Made by a program: the position numbers and the translations under genes. A DNA stretch of 64,000 nucleotides, from contig JACJKV010000006.1 of NCBI GenBank assembly GCA_016901755.1, positions 23,011-87,010 on the forward strand, in the 5' to 3' direction. Numbering within the stretch: the first letter of the stretch is position 1; each line of letters begins with the position of its first letter. A model generated the notes under the pieces. It searched no databases. It saw only the letters and a list, made by a program, of their open reading frames with translations, and was not told the origin of the DNA. Shown here piece by piece: positions 8,332-17,840 of this stretch. Origin of the DNA: Thomasclavelia spiroformis (GTDB taxonomy: Bacteria > Bacillota_I > Bacilli_A > Erysipelotrichales > Coprobacillaceae).

Positions 8332-8363
8332 TGACAATTGTCACATTATTTCGACAAATGTCA
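8332..8363. promoter_or_regulatory. Tandem palindromic operator upstream of the sensory operon
   Basis: TGACAATTGTCA at 8332-8343 is identical to the core of the PTS-side palindrome. CGACAAATGTCA at 8352-8363 is centred 20 bp further upstream and matches the PTS-side second site at most positions. A further half site, TTGTCA, is at 8382-8387. The pair ends just upstream of the predicted -35 box, consistent with activation by the response regulator encoded in this operon (autoregulation). Confidence 0.65.
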
Positions 8364-8479
8364 CATTTCATCACGAACATATTGTCAAAAAAAAGAATTT
8401 CACTACAATAAAAACTGTAAATAGGGCATTACCTTTTGACATATTTTTTCCATTCCTGACCCTATTTCACGCACCACAC

Positions 8480-8506
8480 GAAAACCATCCGGTTTTCTTT
8501 TTTTTT
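8480..8506 (+). terminator. Plus-strand intrinsic terminator without an obvious gene
   Basis: GAAAACC-ATCC-GGTTTTC (8480-8497) is followed by nine T on the plus strand. No plus-strand protein gene ends here; the only open frame looks like chance. A short transcript ending here, or a block against antisense transcription, is possible. Confidence 0.55.
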
Positions 8507-8508
8507 AC

Positions 8509-8544
8509 AAAAAAAGAACTCTGGCAATGCCAAAGTTCTTTTTC
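8509..8544 (-). terminator. Intrinsic terminator of pgk-tpiA
   Basis: A 12-bp stem (8515-8526 with 8528-8539, one G-U pair on the minus-strand transcript) is followed by T residues just past the tpiA stop. It also has T on the plus side and could work in both directions. Confidence 0.85.
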
Positions 8545-8548
8545 ATAA

Positions 8549-9292
8549 TTAATCTAATGCAGCGATCATTGCTTTATATGAATCTTCAACTAATGAAGCT
8601 CCACCAACTAAAGCACCATCGATATCTGGCTGTTCTAATAAAGCTTTTAAACCTTCAGGTTTAACTGAACCACCATATTGAATTCTTACTTCATCAGCAA
8701 CTTCCTGACCATATAAATCAGCCATGACGCTTCTGATATAAGCACAAACATCCTGTGCGATTTCATTAGTAGCAGTTTTTCCAGTTCCAATTGCCCAAAC
8801 TGGTTCATAAGCGATGACAGCTTTTGCTGCACATTTTGGACATACATCTTTAAATGCAGCAACAGTCTGAGTTTTAACAACATCTTTAGTAATACCTTTT
8901 TCATATTCTTCTAAAGTTTCACCAACACAAACGATTGGCGTGATGTCGTTTTTAAAAGCCTGTAACATTTTAGCGTTAACTGTTTCATCAGTTTCACCAA
9001 AATACTGTCTTCTTTCAGAATGTCCAATAATTGTCCATTCAATTCCGATTTCTTTTAACATAGCTGCACTTACTTCACCAGTGTAAGCTCCACTGTCTTT
9101 AAAATGTACGTTTTCAGCAGCTACGATTAAGTTTTTAGCGTTTTCTTTAGCAGCAGCTAAAGCTAAATATGGAGTAGCAATTCCCCAGTCAGCTTTATCA
9201 GTTACTGCAGGATCTACTGCTTCAACAAAAGCTTTTGTTTCAGCAATAGTTTTATTCATTTTCCAGTTTCCTACGATAATTGGTTTTCTCAT
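8549..9292 (-). CDS. tpiA: Triosephosphate isomerase
   Basis: This 247-residue glycolytic enzyme interconverts dihydroxyacetone phosphate and glyceraldehyde 3-phosphate. Substrate-binding Asn10 and Lys12 are in NWKMN, catalytic His91 in IIGHSERR, and catalytic Glu163 in AYEPVWAIGTG; the phosphate-gripping GGSV and GGAS segments are near the C-terminus. Length is normal. GGAG lies upstream of ATG 9292. It follows pgk by 18 nt in a two-gene operon and ends at a strong terminator. Confidence 0.98.
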   Translation of the reverse strand: MRKPIIVGNWKMNKTIAETKAFVEAVDPAVTDKADWGIATPYLALAAAKENAKNLIVAAENVHFKDSGAYTGEVSAAMLKEIGIEWTIIGHSERRQYFGETDETVNAKMLQAFKNDITPIVCVGETLEEYEKGITKDVVKTQTVAAFKDVCPKCAAKAVIAYEPVWAIGTGKTATNEIAQDVCAYIRSVMADLYGQEVADEVRIQYGGSVKPEGLKALLEQPDIDGALVGGASLVEDSYKAMIAALD

Positions 9293-9310
9293 GATAATAT
9301 GATCTCCTTA

Positions 9311-10495
9311 TTATTTATCATCAATTGCAGCGATACCTGGAAGAACTTTACCTTCCATGTATTCTAATGAAGCTCCACCACCTGTAGAGATGTGAGAAAC
9401 TTTATCTTTATATCCTAATTTCATAACAGCAGCAGCACTGTCTCCACCACCGATAATAGTATTTGCACCATCTAAGTTAGCTAATGCTTCGCATACTTCA
9501 ATTGTTCCTTTTGCGAATGTATCCATTTCAAATACACCCATTGGTCCATTCCAGATAACTGTTTTAGCACCTTCTAATGCTTTTTTGATATTTTCAACAG
9601 ATTTTGGTCCGATGTCTAATCCCATGTATCCATCAGGAATGTCACCTTCAACAACTTTGATATCTCCTTCTTCAGAGAATGCATTATTAACAACAGCATC
9701 AACTGGTAATAATAATTTATCTCCAGCTTTAGCCATGATATCTTTAGCAACCTGTACTCTGTCTTCTTCTAATAAAGAATTTCCAACTTTCATACCTTTA
9801 GCTACGTTGAATGTGTATGACATACCACCACCAACGATAACTTTGTCAGCGATTTTTAATAAGTTTTCGATAACTAAGATCTTATCAGAAACTTTAGCTC
9901 CACCAAGGATCGCAACCATTGGTCTTTCAGGATCATTAACTGCTTTTCCGATGTAGTTAATTTCTTTTTCTACTAAGAAACCAACTGCTGATGGTAAATG
10001 AGCAGGGATTCCAGCTGTAGAAGCATGTGCTCTATGAACAGAACCGAATGCATCTTCAACAAATACATCACCTAAAGATGCCCAGTAAGCACCTAATTCA
10101 GGATCATTTTTGCTTTCACCTTTTTCATAACGTGTATTCTGTACTAAAATAACTTGTCCGTTATCTGCGTTTTTAACTGCTTCTTCTAATTCAGCTCCAC
10201 GAGTGCAGTCAACAAATTTAACATCTTTTCCTAATAATTCAGCTAATCTAGGAGCAACAACTGCTAAATTATTTTTAGCTTTGTCTTCTTCAGTTTTTAC
10301 TTTTCCTAAATGTGAGAATAAAACAATAGCTTTAGGAGACTGATCTAATAAATATTTGATTGTAGGTAATGCTGCTACAATACGATTATCATTAGTAATT
10401 TCTCCTGTGTCTTTACTTCTTGGTACGTTGAAGTCAACACGAACTAAGACAGTTTTTCCAGTGACTTCAATATCTTTAACTGTTTTTTTATCCAT
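9311..10495 (-). CDS. pgk: Phosphoglycerate kinase
   Basis: The 394 residues match the complete two-domain enzyme that makes ATP and 3-phosphoglycerate from 1,3-bisphosphoglycerate. Visible motifs are [10 protein letters not shown] near the N-terminus, the substrate HLGK segment, [23 protein letters not shown] and the C-terminal nucleotide loop [11 protein letters not shown] 10495 has GGAGG 10 nt upstream. A near-consensus promoter lies just upstream. gapA is not next to it, unlike in many Firmicutes. Confidence 0.98.
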   Translation of the reverse strand: MDKKTVKDIEVTGKTVLVRVDFNVPRSKDTGEITNDNRIVAALPTIKYLLDQSPKAIVLFSHLGKVKTEEDKAKNNLAVVAPRLAELLGKDVKFVDCTRGAELEEAVKNADNGQVILVQNTRYEKGESKNDPELGAYWASLGDVFVEDAFGSVHRAHASTAGIPAHLPSAVGFLVEKEINYIGKAVNDPERPMVAILGGAKVSDKILVIENLLKIADKVIVGGGMSYTFNVAKGMKVGNSLLEEDRVQVAKDIMAKAGDKLLLPVDAVVNNAFSEEGDIKVVEGDIPDGYMGLDIGPKSVENIKKALEGAKTVIWNGPMGVFEMDTFAKGTIEVCEALANLDGANTIIGGGDSAAAVMKLGYKDKVSHISTGGGASLEYMEGKVLPGIAAIDDK

Positions 10496-10518
10496 CTTTA
10501 TAATTCCTCCATGGTAAA

Positions 10519-10547
10519 ATTATATCATCTATAATCATTGTTTTCAA
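10519..10547 (-). promoter_or_regulatory. Sigma-A promoter of pgk-tpiA
   Basis: On the minus strand TTGAAA (10542-10547) and a perfect TATAAT (10519-10524) are separated by exactly 17 bp, 24 nt upstream of the pgk start codon. Confidence 0.85.
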
Positions 10548-10580
10548 TCAGTTTTCATATGATATTATGAGGTGAAAATT

Positions 10581-10886
10581 ATGAATAACAACAATAAAAT
10601 ACCCATTTCCAGACTAACATCTATTCTGAATAAAAACTATCAGTTTGTAGATTTACGAGATCCCTATGAATATAAGAAACTGCATCTGCAGAACTTCATC
10701 AATATTCCCTATGAACAGTTTGATCTCAATCATTATCATTTTTCCAAAAAAGAACCTTTGATCCTTATATGTTACAGTGGAGGACAATCGCAGAAACTCG
10801 CCAACAGTTTACGAAAACAGGGATACCAGGCCTACAGCATTGAAGGTGGCTTTTATACGATCATGCACCAAAAGCAGACCGCTTAG
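10581..10886 (+). CDS. Single-domain rhodanese-like sulfurtransferase
   Basis: This 101-residue protein has the rhodanese fold: DLRDPYEYKKLHLQ early, the INIPYEQF segment, and the catalytic loop CYSGGQS with its persulfide cysteine near residue 75, then a C-terminal IEGGF segment. Proteins of this size carry sulfur between donors and acceptors. The ATG at 10581 is preceded by GAGGTG 6 nt upstream; a GTG three codons earlier overlaps that site. It is divergent from pgk. A hairpin (AGCAGAC/GTCTGCT) at its 3' end may terminate the transcript. Partner proteins are not evident. Confidence 0.88.
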   Translation: MNNNNKIPISRLTSILNKNYQFVDLRDPYEYKKLHLQNFINIPYEQFDLNHYHFSKKEPLILICYSGGQSQKLANSLRKQGYQAYSIEGGFYTIMHQKQTA

Positions 10887-10900
10887 TCTGCTTTCATTGA

Positions 10901-11848
10901 CTATCCATACAGCCAGCAAATAATAAAAGCGATTAACGCTATCACCGCTAATAAGACAGTCCATTTATATCTTAATATTTTAGCTTCATCAAAAATATCA
11001 GATATTTCTGTTTCCTCTTTTCTGATGTCTGAGGTGACACGTTTTACCTGTGGAATGATTTCAAAACTGCGTGGATTATCAATATGAAATTCTTTTTGCC
11101 ATGCTTTCAGATGTGACATCAAAACTTTTTCTAACTGCGGGCGTGAAGTATTTTTTTGAAAAATCTCAATCAGTCCTAAAGGATCTTCCACCTGCGGCAA
11201 CGATGATAACTTGGCCATGATTTGATCCATATGATCCAATGATGTACTTTCATACTGATAAATCACTCCTTTGATTTCGATATCAAGATCAATATAAAAA
11301 TATGTTGGCAAACCAATACGATTTCTTTCAACTGATGTGATCTTGCCATCTTTTAGACTTTGTGAAGAGATTCTCGTACATAGCGATAATCTGATCTTTT
11401 CAATTTCATCATATCGAAATGTCAGATCATTGTGAGTCTGATAGTAGTCATATATAGTCATATCATTTTCCTTAAAGCAGACATAGATTTCATTTTTGTA
11501 TTTTTCAGGAACATCAAGAAAGCCAAAATAGGCTTTTTTGCGATCAAGAGTTTGTACGATGATGTCAATGGTCCTCTTTTTATGATCGATTATCCTTTCC
11601 AAATACTTCTTTTTCTGAACCATCAGATCAGAAATAGAAATCGTTCCGGCAAATAATTGTTTAATTTCATCAATCGTAAACTCTATTGAGCGAAAAAACA
11701 TGATGATCTCAATAATTCGAACATCCTCCTCACTGTAATGACGATAACCATTTTCATCTCGTAATGGTTTAACCAAACCTTCTTTTTCATAAAAGCGCAG
11801 TGTATCTTTAGTGATGCCTAATCGTTTTTCCAGTTCTTTTGTTTTCAT
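10901..11848 (-). CDS. MerR-family regulator with C-terminal membrane anchor
   Basis: The N-terminal 70 residues are a MerR winged helix-turn-helix (TKELEKRLGITKDTLRFYEKEGLVKP, HYSEEDVRIIEII), followed by a dimerisation coil. The roughly 200-residue middle region has no motif I recognise. A single hydrophobic helix (about 292-313) ends the 315-residue protein, which would tether a DNA-binding protein to the membrane. Its own promoter has a 19-bp spacer with a perfect dyad, the classic MerR arrangement, so autoregulation is likely. A second membrane-linked MerR gene lies 270 nt upstream. Confidence 0.85.
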   Translation of the reverse strand: MKTKELEKRLGITKDTLRFYEKEGLVKPLRDENGYRHYSEEDVRIIEIIMFFRSIEFTIDEIKQLFAGTISISDLMVQKKKYLERIIDHKKRTIDIIVQTLDRKKAYFGFLDVPEKYKNEIYVCFKENDMTIYDYYQTHNDLTFRYDEIEKIRLSLCTRISSQSLKDGKITSVERNRIGLPTYFYIDLDIEIKGVIYQYESTSLDHMDQIMAKLSSLPQVEDPLGLIEIFQKNTSRPQLEKVLMSHLKAWQKEFHIDNPRSFEIIPQVKRVTSDIRKEETEISDIFDEAKILRYKWTVLLAVIALIAFIICWLYG

Positions 11849-11870
11849 ACCACCATCTCCTTCTACTTAA

Positions 11871-11901
11871 AGTTTAAGGTATGGTCTAAGACCATGGTCA
11901 A
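11871..11901 (-). promoter_or_regulatory. MerR-type promoter with 19-bp spacer dyad
   Basis: On the minus strand TTGACC (11896-11901) and TAAACT (11871-11876) are 19 bp apart. The spacer holds the 15-bp dyad ATGGTCT-T-AGACCAT (11881-11895). Over-long spacers with a central dyad are diagnostic of MerR-controlled promoters. Confidence 0.8.
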
Positions 11902-11936
11902 GAAAAAAGAAAAGAATTTACAAAACTGTAAATTCT
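11902..11936 (-). terminator. Intrinsic terminator after the 38-residue peptide gene
   Basis: On the minus strand a 10-bp stem (AGAATTTACA/TGTAAATTCT, 4-nt loop) is followed by a T-rich run. It separates the small gene from the downstream MerR promoter, whose -35 box lies at the end of the T-run. Confidence 0.85.
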
Positions 11937-11948
11937 CTGCTTTTATTA

Positions 11949-12065
11949 TTAGTTTCTTTTGAATTTTTCCTTGATTTTAGCAACTCTGTCTGAGTTTGCT
12001 GATCCTATTTTCAATACAGCCAGTAATGATCCAACAGCTGTTAAAACAATTAACGCTTTTTTCAT
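11949..12065 (-). CDS. Small membrane peptide, 38 residues
   Basis: The frame encodes a short protein beginning MKKALIVLTAVGSLLAVLKIG, a single hydrophobic helix, followed by a basic tail ending KIKEKFKRN. AGGAG sits about 9 nt upstream of ATG 12065 and a strong terminator follows the TAA, so it is very likely expressed. It lies between two membrane-linked MerR regulator genes and may be read together with the upstream one. I do not recognise a family. It could modulate one of these regulators or act independently. Confidence 0.7.
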   Translation of the reverse strand: MKKALIVLTAVGSLLAVLKIGSANSDRVAKIKEKFKRN

Positions 12066-12120
12066 CTCTACTATCTCCTTATATATGCTCTAATACATAT
12101 TTTTATTATATGGGGATTTG

Positions 12121-13221
12121 TTAAGATTTTCTACTGTTTTTATGATAAATTTTTTCAAAATAGTCGTATCCTTTTAATTTATCCTGTTCATAGTAGCCAA
12201 TCACATCATCCTGCGCATATATTTCGACATTTTTACATCTTAAGATCTGATAAGCCGTACGGCTATCCTCACCAAATGATAACCCCGACGCAATATCATA
12301 TTCAAAACCATCTTTAAAGATAAAATGAAATTCTGGAACATACACTGTCCATAATCCACGATACGCTGTCATACTTTGAAAATAAAGCTTGATTTCGACA
12401 TGATCGATATCCGCCCACTGATATCTTCTGTTTTCTGGATTATCTTTTTTTGTCAGCATGCTTTTTAAAATTTTTTTTCGATCCTGATAACGATAACTGC
12501 AGATCAGCAGCCCACGATCCGTTAATTCAATATAATCCTGTTTAGATGATTTACGGATAGCCAGTATCGTCAGCAAAACAAAAACCAGTATCGTGATTAT
12601 GGCTGTATTCAACAAATTGGTTTCAAAAAACGGAATGTATATATTTTTTGCAGCCTGAGCCATAGCATCATTTACATAGCCAAAAATACTAGGAATACCA
12701 ATACCAATTAAAGCCCCAATCAATATCGAATAGGCAATACCAAAAGGAATATAACCTAATAAATCCTTTAATTGACAACGAGCTCCAATGACGACAGTAT
12801 TACTACCCTTAAAATAACCAAAGATTTTCTGAATCGTATTTTTTGTTTTTTCTAGTTCGTGACTTTTATTCATTTGCTGTTTTTCAATAAAATCCTCCAT
12901 CAGTGGCAATTCCTGAGCATTGAGTTTCTGACAGAGTTCTTTAACTGCCTGTAAAGACTGCATCTGCAAATCGATGGTTTTCAGATGTTCTTTTAAAACA
13001 TCCTGAAATGTTTTTTCTTCCGACAGAATGGCCTGAATATCACCAAGAGGAATTTCCATTTCTCGCAAAAATCTGATTTTATTCAGCTTTTTAATATCTT
13101 CTTCACTATAATGACGATAACCATTTTCATCTCTTTGTGGTTTGATCAGATTCATCTTTTCATAATATCTTAATGTATAAGAAGATATGTTTAACTGTTT
13201 TTCTACTTCATTGATTTTCAT
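12121..13221 (-). CDS. MerR-family regulator with internal membrane helices
   Basis: The N-terminal 70 residues are a MerR helix-turn-helix (EVEKQLNISSYTLRYYEKMNLIKP, HYSEEDIKKLNKI), followed by a coil to about residue 125. Two or three transmembrane segments follow (about 155-185 and 200-225), then a C-terminal region of about 130 residues containing YIELTDRGLLICSYRY, which may be a PH-like domain. The total of 366 residues is long for the family. It is probably autoregulated through a dyad promoter. Its ligand or stress signal is unknown; the membrane helices suggest an envelope signal, which is inference. Confidence 0.83.
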   Translation of the reverse strand: MKINEVEKQLNISSYTLRYYEKMNLIKPQRDENGYRHYSEEDIKKLNKIRFLREMEIPLGDIQAILSEEKTFQDVLKEHLKTIDLQMQSLQAVKELCQKLNAQELPLMEDFIEKQQMNKSHELEKTKNTIQKIFGYFKGSNTVVIGARCQLKDLLGYIPFGIAYSILIGALIGIGIPSIFGYVNDAMAQAAKNIYIPFFETNLLNTAIITILVFVLLTILAIRKSSKQDYIELTDRGLLICSYRYQDRKKILKSMLTKKDNPENRRYQWADIDHVEIKLYFQSMTAYRGLWTVYVPEFHFIFKDGFEYDIASGLSFGEDSRTAYQILRCKNVEIYAQDDVIGYYEQDKLKGYDYFEKIYHKNSRKS

Positions 13222-13259
13222 TATGCTGATCCTCCTTATATTTCTCTTTTGACACTATT

Positions 13260-13290
13260 ATCATAGTCTTTAGAGTTACTCTAATGTCAA
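13260..13290 (-). promoter_or_regulatory. MerR-type promoter with 19-bp spacer dyad
   Basis: On the minus strand TTGACA (13285-13290) and TATGAT (13260-13265) are separated by 19 bp. The spacer contains the 15-bp dyad TTAGAGT-A-ACTCTAA (13270-13284). It has the same geometry as the promoter at 11871-11901 but a different dyad sequence, so each regulator probably recognises its own site. Confidence 0.83.
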
Positions 13291-13315
13291 GCCTTATCCC
13301 AATATTTCCTTGGAA

Positions 13316-13346
13316 ATAAAAAAGAATAAGCATGAAACACTTATTC
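13316..13346 (-). terminator. Intrinsic terminator of the leu-ilv operon
   Basis: On the minus strand AGAATAAG/CTTATTCT (9-nt loop) is followed by a short T-run, just past the ilvB stop. Confidence 0.85.
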
Positions 13347-13355
13347 TTCTTAATA

Positions 13356-15035
13356 TTATTTATCTTTTAGATCAGATTCATCAAATGCTTTAGCTATCGC
13401 TCCCCCTGGTGCTACCATTGGGAATACTTTATCATCTTTATCAATAACAACTTCGATCAGTACTGGTCCCTGTGTCGCCATAGCTTCTTTAATAGCAGGA
13501 GCCACTTCTTCTTTAGTCGTAACTTTAATAGCTTTGCATCCTAAACCTTCAGCAACTTTACAGAAGTCAACTTTATCATCTAAAATTGTATTACTGTAAC
13601 GTTCACCATAGAACAATGTCTGCCATTGTCGCACCATTCCTAATACCTTATTATTAATGACTACTTCAATAACAGGGATATTATAACGGCTGGCAGTTGC
13701 CAATTCATTCATATTCATTCTAAAGCAGCCATCACCAGCAATATTAAATACTGTCTGATGTGGATTACCATATTTGGCACCGATGGCAGCCCCTAAACCA
13801 AAGCCCATAGTTCCTGCTCCCCCTGAAGTAATCAGCTGGCGAGGTCTGCGGAAATGATAATATTGTGCTGTCCACATCTGATGCTGTCCAACATCAGTAC
13901 AGATGATTGCCTGACTGTCAGTCAGATAATCGATCTGTTCTATTACATAAGGACCTGATAACCCAGAATCATTGTAAGCTAATGGATATCGGTCTTTTAG
14001 ATCACGGATTTCTTTTAGCCAGTGAGGATGACTCAAACGTTCTAATTTTGCATTTAACTGCATCAATACAGATTTGGCATCACCTACTATACCTAAATCA
14101 ACTGTCACATTTTTATCTATTTCAGCTGCATCTACATCAATATGTATGATTTTAGCATTCGATGCAAAAGTATTAACATTCCCTGTTACACGATCTGAAA
14201 AACGAGCTCCGATCGTAATCAGCAAATCACAACGGCTTACACCAAAATTGCTGGCTTTTGTTCCATGCATCCCTAACATACCAGTATAACGAGGTCTGGT
14301 ATTATCAAAGGCCCCTTTACCCATCAGAGATTCACAGACAGGTGCGTCTATTTTTTCGGCAAATTCTTTCAGTTCCTGGTTAGCATGTGAAGCAATGACC
14401 CCACCACCAGCAAAGATAAATGGTTTTTCACTGGCTTTGATCATTGCAATGGCCTGATCGATTTCTTTTTCATTAAAAGTTTCTACTCTTGGATAGATCG
14501 TTAATGGTGTTTTTGGTTCAAACTCCATTTTTTCTGCTGTTACATTTTTAGTCACATCGACCAGAACTGGACCAGGTCTTCCTTCTTGGGCAATATAAAA
14601 TGCTTTACGAATCGTTGGCACCAGATCCTTGATATCTTTAACAATAAAGTTATGTTTGGTAATTGGCATGGTCACTCCAGCAATATCAATTTCCTGAAAA
14701 CTGTCACGTCCTAAAATATCAACACCAACATTAGCTGTAATAGCAACCAATGGTGTCGAATCCATATAGGCTGTTGCAATTCCAGTAACCAGGTTAGTAG
14801 CTCCTGGTCCTGAAGTTGCCATACATACTCCAACTTTTCCGGTCGATCTGGCATATCCATCAGCAGCATGACACGCTCCCTGTTCGTGAGAAGTTAAAAC
14901 ATGATTGATCTTATCCTGATAACGATAAAGAGCATCATAGACGTTAAGAATAGTTCCTCCTGGATATCCAAAAACAGTATCTACACCTTGTTCTATCAGA
15001 CATTCACAAATTATTTCCGAACCTGTTAACATCAT
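13356..15035 (-). CDS. ilvB: Acetolactate synthase, large (catalytic) subunit
   Basis: This 559-residue thiamine-diphosphate enzyme makes acetolactate or acetohydroxybutyrate, the first common step to valine, leucine and isoleucine. The catalytic Glu51 lies in TSHEQGACHAADGYAR. The FAD/central domain follows, and the C-terminal ThDP/Mg motif runs GDGCFRMNMNELATA to VVINN. GGAGG is 8 nt upstream of the first of two ATGs. It is the last gene of the operon; its regulatory subunit ilvN is near the front, an unusual separation. Confidence 0.97.
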   Translation of the reverse strand: MMLTGSEIICECLIEQGVDTVFGYPGGTILNVYDALYRYQDKINHVLTSHEQGACHAADGYARSTGKVGVCMATSGPGATNLVTGIATAYMDSTPLVAITANVGVDILGRDSFQEIDIAGVTMPITKHNFIVKDIKDLVPTIRKAFYIAQEGRPGPVLVDVTKNVTAEKMEFEPKTPLTIYPRVETFNEKEIDQAIAMIKASEKPFIFAGGGVIASHANQELKEFAEKIDAPVCESLMGKGAFDNTRPRYTGMLGMHGTKASNFGVSRCDLLITIGARFSDRVTGNVNTFASNAKIIHIDVDAAEIDKNVTVDLGIVGDAKSVLMQLNAKLERLSHPHWLKEIRDLKDRYPLAYNDSGLSGPYVIEQIDYLTDSQAIICTDVGQHQMWTAQYYHFRRPRQLITSGGAGTMGFGLGAAIGAKYGNPHQTVFNIAGDGCFRMNMNELATASRYNIPVIEVVINNKVLGMVRQWQTLFYGERYSNTILDDKVDFCKVAEGLGCKAIKVTTKEEVAPAIKEAMATQGPVLIEVVIDKDDKVFPMVAPGGAIAKAFDESDLKDK

Positions 15036-15058
15036 ATTCTTTTCCTCCTTCTCTTTTA

Positions 15059-16735
15059 TTATTTTTCTTCTGGAGCCTGTAATACTGCTCCTTTATCAGC
15101 TGAAGTTACTAAAGCTGCATATCTTACCAGGTAACCTTTTTTAATTCTTGGTTCTCTTGGCTGCCATTTAGCTTTTCTTTCAGCCATTTCTTCATCGCTG
15201 ACTCTGACATTCATCTTATGTTGAGTAATGTCAATATCAATGATATCTCCTTCTTCAATAAAGGCGATTGGTCCACCTAAAGCAGCTTCTGGAGAAACAT
15301 GTCCAATAGAAGCTCCTCTTGTTGCTCCCGAGAAACGACCATCAGTAATCAAAGCAACATCTTTATCTAAGCCCATTCCGGCAATTTCAGAAGTAGGTGA
15401 TAACATTTCTCGCATTCCTGGACCACCTTTAGGTCCTTCATAACGAATAACAACAACATCACCTTTAACGATCTTACCAGCACGAATAGCATCGATGGCA
15501 TCATCTTCACAATCAAAGACACGCGCTGGTCCAGTATGAACCATCATTTCTGCGGCAACTGCTGACTGTTTAACAACAGCTCCATTTGGACAGATATTTC
15601 CTTTTAAGACAGCTATACCTCCATATGGTGAATATGGATTTTCAACTGGTCTGATAATTTCAGGATTCAGATTATTGCATCCTTTAATATTTTCAGCAAT
15701 CGTTTTTCCAGTACATGTCATTAAAGATGTATCCAGTAAACCTAATTTATTTATTTCATTCATTACAGCATAAATACCACCAGCTTCGTTTAAATCTTCC
15801 ATAAAAGTATCTCCAGCTGGTGCTAAATGACATAGATTAGGTGTCTTTTTAGAAATTTCATTAGCGATTTCTAAGTTCAGTTCAACTCCTGCTTCATGAG
15901 CGATAGCTGGTAAATGAAGCATTGAATTTGTTGAACATCCTAAAGCCATATCCATAGTTAAAGCATTGATAAAAGCTTTTTCAGTCATGATATCACGAGG
16001 ACGAATATCTTTTTTCACTAATTCCATAATTTGCATACCAGCATGTTTTGCCAGTCTGATACGTTCAGAATAAACTGCCGGAATAGTTCCATTACCTTTT
16101 AATCCCATTCCTAAAACTTCAGTTAAACAGTTCATTGAATTAGCAGTATACATTCCTGAACAAGATCCACATGTTGGACAGGCTTTCTGTTCAAATTCAT
16201 GCAGTTTTTCTTCAGTCATTTTACCAGCATTATACTGTCCAACGGCTTCAAACAGTGTTGAAAGACATGTTCTCTTTCCATCCATTTTTCTTCCCGCCAG
16301 CATGGGTCCTCCAGAAACAAAAATCGTTGGAATATTAACTCTGGCAGCCGCCATTAATAAACCTGGCACATTTTTATCACAGTTAGGAATCATGACCAAA
16401 CCATCAAACTGATGGGCTTCTGCCATAGCTTCTGTACTGTCAGCAATCAATTCACGAGTCACTAATGAATATTTCATTCCGGTATGATTCATGGCAATTC
16501 CATCACAGACTGCAATTGCAGGAATTTCTACTGGAATCCCCCCAGCCATGTAAACACCTTTTTTAACTGCTTCACAGATTTTATCCAGGTTCATATGTCC
16601 TGGTACGATTTCATTATATGAATTAACGACCCCAATCAGTGGTCTTTCTAATTCTTCATCTGTATATCCCAATGCATTAAATAATGATCGATGAGGCGCT
16701 CTTTCTGTCCCCTTTTTGACAAAATCACTTTTCAT
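15059..16735 (-). CDS. ilvD: Dihydroxy-acid dehydratase
   Basis: This 558-residue Fe-S enzyme dehydrates dihydroxy acids to the 2-keto acid precursors of valine and isoleucine. Cluster ligands are visible in [11 protein letters not shown] and in [17 protein letters not shown], and the conserved GRFSGATRG segment lies near the C-terminus. Length is normal. It sits between leuB and ilvB with short gaps. Confidence 0.98.
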   Translation of the reverse strand: MKSDFVKKGTERAPHRSLFNALGYTDEELERPLIGVVNSYNEIVPGHMNLDKICEAVKKGVYMAGGIPVEIPAIAVCDGIAMNHTGMKYSLVTRELIADSTEAMAEAHQFDGLVMIPNCDKNVPGLLMAAARVNIPTIFVSGGPMLAGRKMDGKRTCLSTLFEAVGQYNAGKMTEEKLHEFEQKACPTCGSCSGMYTANSMNCLTEVLGMGLKGNGTIPAVYSERIRLAKHAGMQIMELVKKDIRPRDIMTEKAFINALTMDMALGCSTNSMLHLPAIAHEAGVELNLEIANEISKKTPNLCHLAPAGDTFMEDLNEAGGIYAVMNEINKLGLLDTSLMTCTGKTIAENIKGCNNLNPEIIRPVENPYSPYGGIAVLKGNICPNGAVVKQSAVAAEMMVHTGPARVFDCEDDAIDAIRAGKIVKGDVVVIRYEGPKGGPGMREMLSPTSEIAGMGLDKDVALITDGRFSGATRGASIGHVSPEAALGGPIAFIEEGDIIDIDITQHKMNVRVSDEEMAERKAKWQPREPRIKKGYLVRYAALVTSADKGAVLQAPEEK

Positions 16736-16747
16736 CCCTGTTTCCTC

Positions 16748-17830
16748 CTATAAATGATTAACAATCAGATCTCCCATCTGACTTGTCGATACCAATGTCT
16801 TCCCTGGTGACATGATATCTGTCGTACGATACCCTTCCTGCAGTACTTTTTCAATCGCTGTTTCAACAGCTTTGGCTTCGTCGTCCAGATCAAACGAATA
16901 ACGTAGCATCATTGCTGCTGAAAGAATCGTAGCAATCGGATTAGCAATATTCTTTCCTGCGATATCTGGAGCACTGCCGTGACTTGGTTCATACATTCCA
17001 AAGGCATCTTCTCTTAATGATGCACTTGATAACATTCCAATCGACCCTGTTACCATGCTGGCTTCATCCGATAAAATATCCCCAAACATATTTTCCGTTA
17101 AAATAACATCAAACTGTTTTGGATCTTTAACCAGCTGCATCGCACAGTTATCAACCAGCATATGTTCTAAAGTCACTTCCGGATAATCTTTAGCGACTTC
17201 ACTGACCACTTTACGCCATAAACGTGATGTATCTAAAACATTAGCTTTATCAACACTGGTCACTTTCTTTCTTCTTTTCATCGCGATATCAAAACCACGT
17301 TTTGCAATTCTTCTGATTTCAGTTTCACTGTAGCTCATCGAATCACGAGCTACCATTTCGCCATTTTCATTTTCAGTAGAACGTTTACCAAAATAAAGCC
17401 CACCGGTTAATTCTCGCATGATCATCATGTCAAAACCACCTTCAGTTAATTCTGGTTTCAGTGGACATGCCCCTTTTAATTCATCATAAAGATAAGCTGG
17501 ACGCAGGTTTGCAAACAGTCCTAATTCTTTTCTGATTTTTAACAGACCAGCTTCTGGTCGCAATGAGGGTTCAAGCTGATACCAGGGAGAAGTAGTGGTA
17601 TCACCACCAATTGATCCCAGCAGTACACTATCACTTGCTTTGGCAATATTTAAAGCTTCATCAGTTAATGGGACTCCATAAGCATCTATCGAGCATCCTC
17701 CCATTAAAATTTCCTGATAATGAAATGTATGATTATATTTTTGCGCAACAGCATCAAGTACTTTCATCGCTTCATTGACGATTTCAGGTCCAATACCGTC
17801 ACCTTTAATGACTGCAATATTTTTTTCCAT
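16748..17830 (-). CDS. leuB: 3-isopropylmalate dehydrogenase
   Basis: This 360-residue enzyme oxidises and decarboxylates 3-isopropylmalate using NAD in leucine synthesis. Motifs include [13 protein letters not shown] at the N-terminus, the [11 protein letters not shown] loop, the metal-binding [13 protein letters not shown] and the NAD-binding [15 protein letters not shown]. It lies 10 nt downstream of leuD. Confidence 0.98.
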   Translation of the reverse strand: MEKNIAVIKGDGIGPEIVNEAMKVLDAVAQKYNHTFHYQEILMGGCSIDAYGVPLTDEALNIAKASDSVLLGSIGGDTTTSPWYQLEPSLRPEAGLLKIRKELGLFANLRPAYLYDELKGACPLKPELTEGGFDMMIMRELTGGLYFGKRSTENENGEMVARDSMSYSETEIRRIAKRGFDIAMKRRKKVTSVDKANVLDTSRLWRKVVSEVAKDYPEVTLEHMLVDNCAMQLVKDPKQFDVILTENMFGDILSDEASMVTGSIGMLSSASLREDAFGMYEPSHGSAPDIAGKNIANPIATILSAAMMLRYSFDLDDEAKAVETAIEKVLQEGYRTTDIMSPGKTLVSTSQMGDLIVNHL

Positions 17831-17840
17831 AACTTAACTC

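Noticed and set aside
8315..8548. Plus-strand 77-codon frame between the sensory operon and tpiA
   Set aside because: It runs through two terminator hairpins and the palindromic operators, has no ribosome-binding site and its composition is not protein-like.
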